DNA of 7,047 nucleotides from Hyphomicrobiales bacterium. GTDB taxonomy: Bacteria > Pseudomonadota > Alphaproteobacteria > Rhizobiales > JALURZ01. Shown here in pieces: positions 5,584 to 7,047 of this stretch. The translations under genes and the position numbers were made by a program. The notes beneath the pieces are model-generated. The model was not told the origin of the DNA. It did not search any database and saw nothing but the letters and a program-made list of their open reading frames with translations. Position 1 is the first letter of the stretch. Each line of letters starts with the position of its first letter. Location of the stretch: assembly GCA_027058735.1 (NCBI GenBank), contig JALURZ010000293.1:1-7047 (forward strand). The letters run 5' to 3'.

Positions 5584-6752
5584 TCGCTTGACACGGCCGC
5601 GCCGGTCAATTTTGCGATAATCGCATTGAGCACCGGGCGTCCGGCCCGCGTCACCGCGACCCGGTCGCCATCCCGGGACACATCCACAAGACCCGCCCCG
5701 GCAAGCTCCTCAAGCACGGACCCATCGAGCGCGCATCGCGTCACGCGCCGCAGACGTGCGCGCGAGATCCCCTCGCGCAGCCGCAGCCCCATGAGCACGA
5801 ATTCATCGCATTGCTGAGCCGGCGTGAGCGCGTCACGGGCGGTCAGGCCATGGCCGTTCGCATTCACCTGCCGCAGCCATCTGTCCGGCTGGCGCTCGAG
5901 CGCCAGCGCGGTTTTTGCGCCCTCTATGGTCAGCCGGCCATGGGCACCCGGACCGACACCGGCATAATCGTGGTAGCGCCAGTAGGTGAGGTTGTGGGCG
6001 CATTCTTCTCCCGGCCGCGCGAAATTCGAGATTTCATAGGCGTTCAGCCCGTGTTCGGCGCATAGCGCCTCGCTCACCTCCAGCGCCGCGCGCGCGCTGT
6101 CTTCACCGGGCAGGGTCAGTTTTCCCGCACTTTGAAGATCGAAGAACGGCGTGCCCGGCTCGATCGTCAACTGGTACAACGAGAGATGATCCGGCGACAG
6201 GGCCAGGGCGCGGGCCAGTTCATCGGCCCATTGACCGGGTGTCTGGCCCATGCGGGCGTAGATCATGTCAAACGAGACCCGATCGAAATGCTGGCGCGCG
6301 GCCGCAACGGCATCGAGCGCGTCGCGCACGGAATGCAGCCGGCCAAGGCGCACGAGATCGTTTTCGATCAGCGACTGAACGCCGATCGACAGCCGGTTGA
6401 CCCCGGCGCGGCGAAAGCTTGCAAGTTTTTCCGTCTCCACGCTGGTGGGATTGGCCTCAAGGGTGATTTCGGGATGTTCCGACACCCGCCACAGCGCGCT
6501 GATCGCCGACAGCACGTCGGCCACGATGCCCGGGTCCATGAGGGAGGGCGTGCCGCCGCCGAAAAATACGCTTGTTACCGTCTCATCGCCGGACAGGGTG
6601 CGCATATGCGCCAGTTCGCGGCCATAGGCGCGCGCCATGACATCCGCATCGGGCAGGGTCCGCGCCACATGCGAGTTGAAGTCGCAATAGGGGCATTTCG
6701 CCGCGCAATAGGGCCAGTGGACATAGATGCCGAAGGGGGGGGGCGGCGTCAT
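5580..6752 (-). CDS. hemW: HemW, radical SAM heme chaperone
   Basis: HemW belongs to the HemN-like radical SAM family. Numbered from the ATG at 6752, the iron-sulfur motif CAAKCPYC (16-23) is followed by DFNSH (24-28), the HemW form, rather than the CxxxCxxCxC of true oxygen-independent coproporphyrinogen oxidases. GGGTPS (65-70), EANPTS (99-104) and LSIGVQS (121-127) belong to the radical SAM barrel. HNLTYW (253-258) with GPGAHG (267-272) is also typical of HemW, and the C-terminal HemN-type domain contains FVLMGLRLREGIS (318-330). It is therefore better called a heme chaperone than HemN. The start at 6752 lies seven bases after the rdgB stop and a few residues before the first conserved strand; an ATG at 6794 would overlap rdgB by 35 bases and add 14 unconserved residues. 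A C9 run follows the start. Its stop overlaps that of lppC. Confidence 0.96.
   Translation of the reverse strand: MTPPPPFGIYVHWPYCAAKCPYCDFNSHVARTLPDADVMARAYGRELAHMRTLSGDETVTSVFFGGGTPSLMDPGIVADVLSAISALWRVSEHPEITLEANPTSVETEKLASFRRAGVNRLSIGVQSLIENDLVRLGRLHSVRDALDAVAAARQHFDRVSFDMIYARMGQTPGQWADELARALALSPDHLSLYQLTIEPGTPFFDLQSAGKLTLPGEDSARAALEVSEALCAEHGLNAYEISNFARPGEECAHNLTYWRYHDYAGVGPGAHGRLTIEGAKTALALERQPDRWLRQVNANGHGLTARDALTPAQQCDEFVLMGLRLREGISRARLRRVTRCALDGSVLEELAGAGLVDVSRDGDRVAVTRAGRPVLNAIIAKLTGAAVSSD
5588..5613 (+). terminator. Intrinsic terminator of lppC, inside the 3' end of hemW
   Basis: Four bases after the lppC stop, TTGAC and GTCAA pair around an inner stem CGGC/GCCG with loop CGC, leaving one bulged A at 5593. 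The nine-base-pair stem is followed at once by TTTT (5610-5613). The shape, position and T-run fit a rho-independent terminator for the plus strand, although four T is short. On the minus strand the same bases encode the last codons of hemW. Confidence 0.65.
6735..6743. repeat. Nine-base G/C homopolymer at codons 3-6 of hemW
   Basis: The plus strand has nine consecutive G (C on the coding strand), encoding four prolines immediately after Met-Thr. The reading frame as given is open and joins directly to the conserved GIYVHWPYC, so the tract length shown is in frame. Gain or loss of one base would abolish translation from this start. Confidence 0.9.
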
Positions 6753-6759
6753 AGGGAGC

Positions 6760-7047
6760 CTAGAGACAGGCCGACACCAATTTGGCGAAGGCATCGGCGC
6801 GGTGCGATATCGCGTGCTTGTCGCCTTGCCGCATTTCCCCGAAGGTCAGATCGCGGCCGGCGGGCACGAACATCGCGTCATAGCCGAAACCCGCCGTGCC
6901 GCGCGGCGGCCAGACCAGATGGCCGCAGACCCTGCCCTCGAAATGTTCCACATGGCCATCGGGCCAGGCCAGGCACAAGGCGCAGACAAAAGACGCGCCG
7001 CGCTCATCCGGGCCCAGTGCGCCTTTTTCCACGAGGCAATCGTGCAC
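6760..7047 (-). CDS. rdgB: RdgB/HAM1 family dITP/XTP pyrophosphatase, C-terminal part
   Basis: RdgB hydrolyses non-canonical purine triphosphates such as dITP, ITP and XTP to monophosphates, keeping deaminated bases out of DNA and RNA. The window contains the last 95 codons, roughly half of a protein that is usually about 200 residues; the N-terminus lies beyond 7047 and the first visible codon (GTG) is internal. The family signature GFGYDAMFVP is at fragment residues 53-62, where many homologues have DPMF or DPIF. TFGEM follows at 68-72, Lys77, and ISHRADAF (80-87), which includes the conserved Ser-His-Arg of the nucleotide pocket. FEGRVCGHLVWPPRG (36-50) matches the strand leading into the signature. 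The stop is seven bases before the hemW ATG, so the two genes are probably co-transcribed, with a promoter outside the window. Confidence 0.95.
   Translation of the reverse strand: MHDCLVEKGALGPDERGASFVCALCLAWPDGHVEHFEGRVCGHLVWPPRGTAGFGYDAMFVPAGRDLTFGEMRQGDKHAISHRADAFAKLVSACL

Noticed and set aside
5614..5624. Palindrome GCGAT-A-ATCGC next to the lppC terminator
   Set aside because: It lies inside hemW coding sequence just beyond the T-run; short, no T-run of its own, and a regulatory role inside the gene end is not supported.
6753..6794. Longer hemW start at 6794
   Set aside because: It would overlap the end of rdgB by 35 bases and add residues not expected in HemW, while the ATG at 6752 begins just before the first conserved strand.
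1..7047. Mobile element, CRISPR array, tRNA/rRNA, toxin-antitoxin or defence system
   Set aside because: All substantial coding space is taken by conserved housekeeping genes and the gaps are short; I saw no transposase, integrase, spaced direct repeats, tRNA-like fold or small gene pair.

Overview
This window looks like ordinary alphaproteobacterial chromosome. It is GC-rich, tightly packed and made of conserved housekeeping genes in an order I associate with that class: rdgB-hemW on one side, lppC, then rsmI-yraN-gshB and comM. The protein signatures support the class: a prokaryotic-type GshB, an RsmI with an alphaproteobacterial-looking N-terminal extension, and a GTTC-N7-GTTC element matching the LexA box of this class. 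I cannot place the order or genus.

Layout from left to right. At 1-155 (minus) is the start of an unidentified membrane protein that runs off the left edge. At 243-1775 (minus) is comM/yifB, with its own recognisable promoter and a candidate SOS (LexA) operator at 1812-1855. At 1877-4161 (minus) is a probable operon, rsmI-yraN-gshB; rsmI and yraN overlap by a GTGA. A divergent regulatory gap of about 170 bp follows. At 4336-5583 (plus) is lppC, an outer-membrane lipoprotein of the LpoA/penicillin-binding-protein-activator family, ending in a compact intrinsic terminator. At 5580-6752 (minus) is hemW, tail to tail with lppC and overlapping it by 4 bases. At 6760-7047 (minus) is the C-terminal half of rdgB, 7 bases upstream of hemW and probably co-transcribed with it.

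The genes are not one pathway. RsmI modifies 16S rRNA, YraN is a nuclease-fold protein of unknown role, GshB completes glutathione synthesis, ComM is a branch-migration helicase, LppC probably serves envelope growth, HemW handles heme, and RdgB cleans non-canonical purines from the nucleotide pool. Recombination, nucleotide-pool hygiene and redox defence sit close together, which is suggestive but typical of this conserved neighbourhood.

I found no mobile element, CRISPR array, RNA gene, or undescribed multi-gene system. The most informative non-coding signal is the predicted LexA box in front of comM. Next are the lppC terminator embedded in the last codons of hemW and the TTAACC motifs between rsmI and lppC. 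No intergenic stretch exceeds 300 bases.
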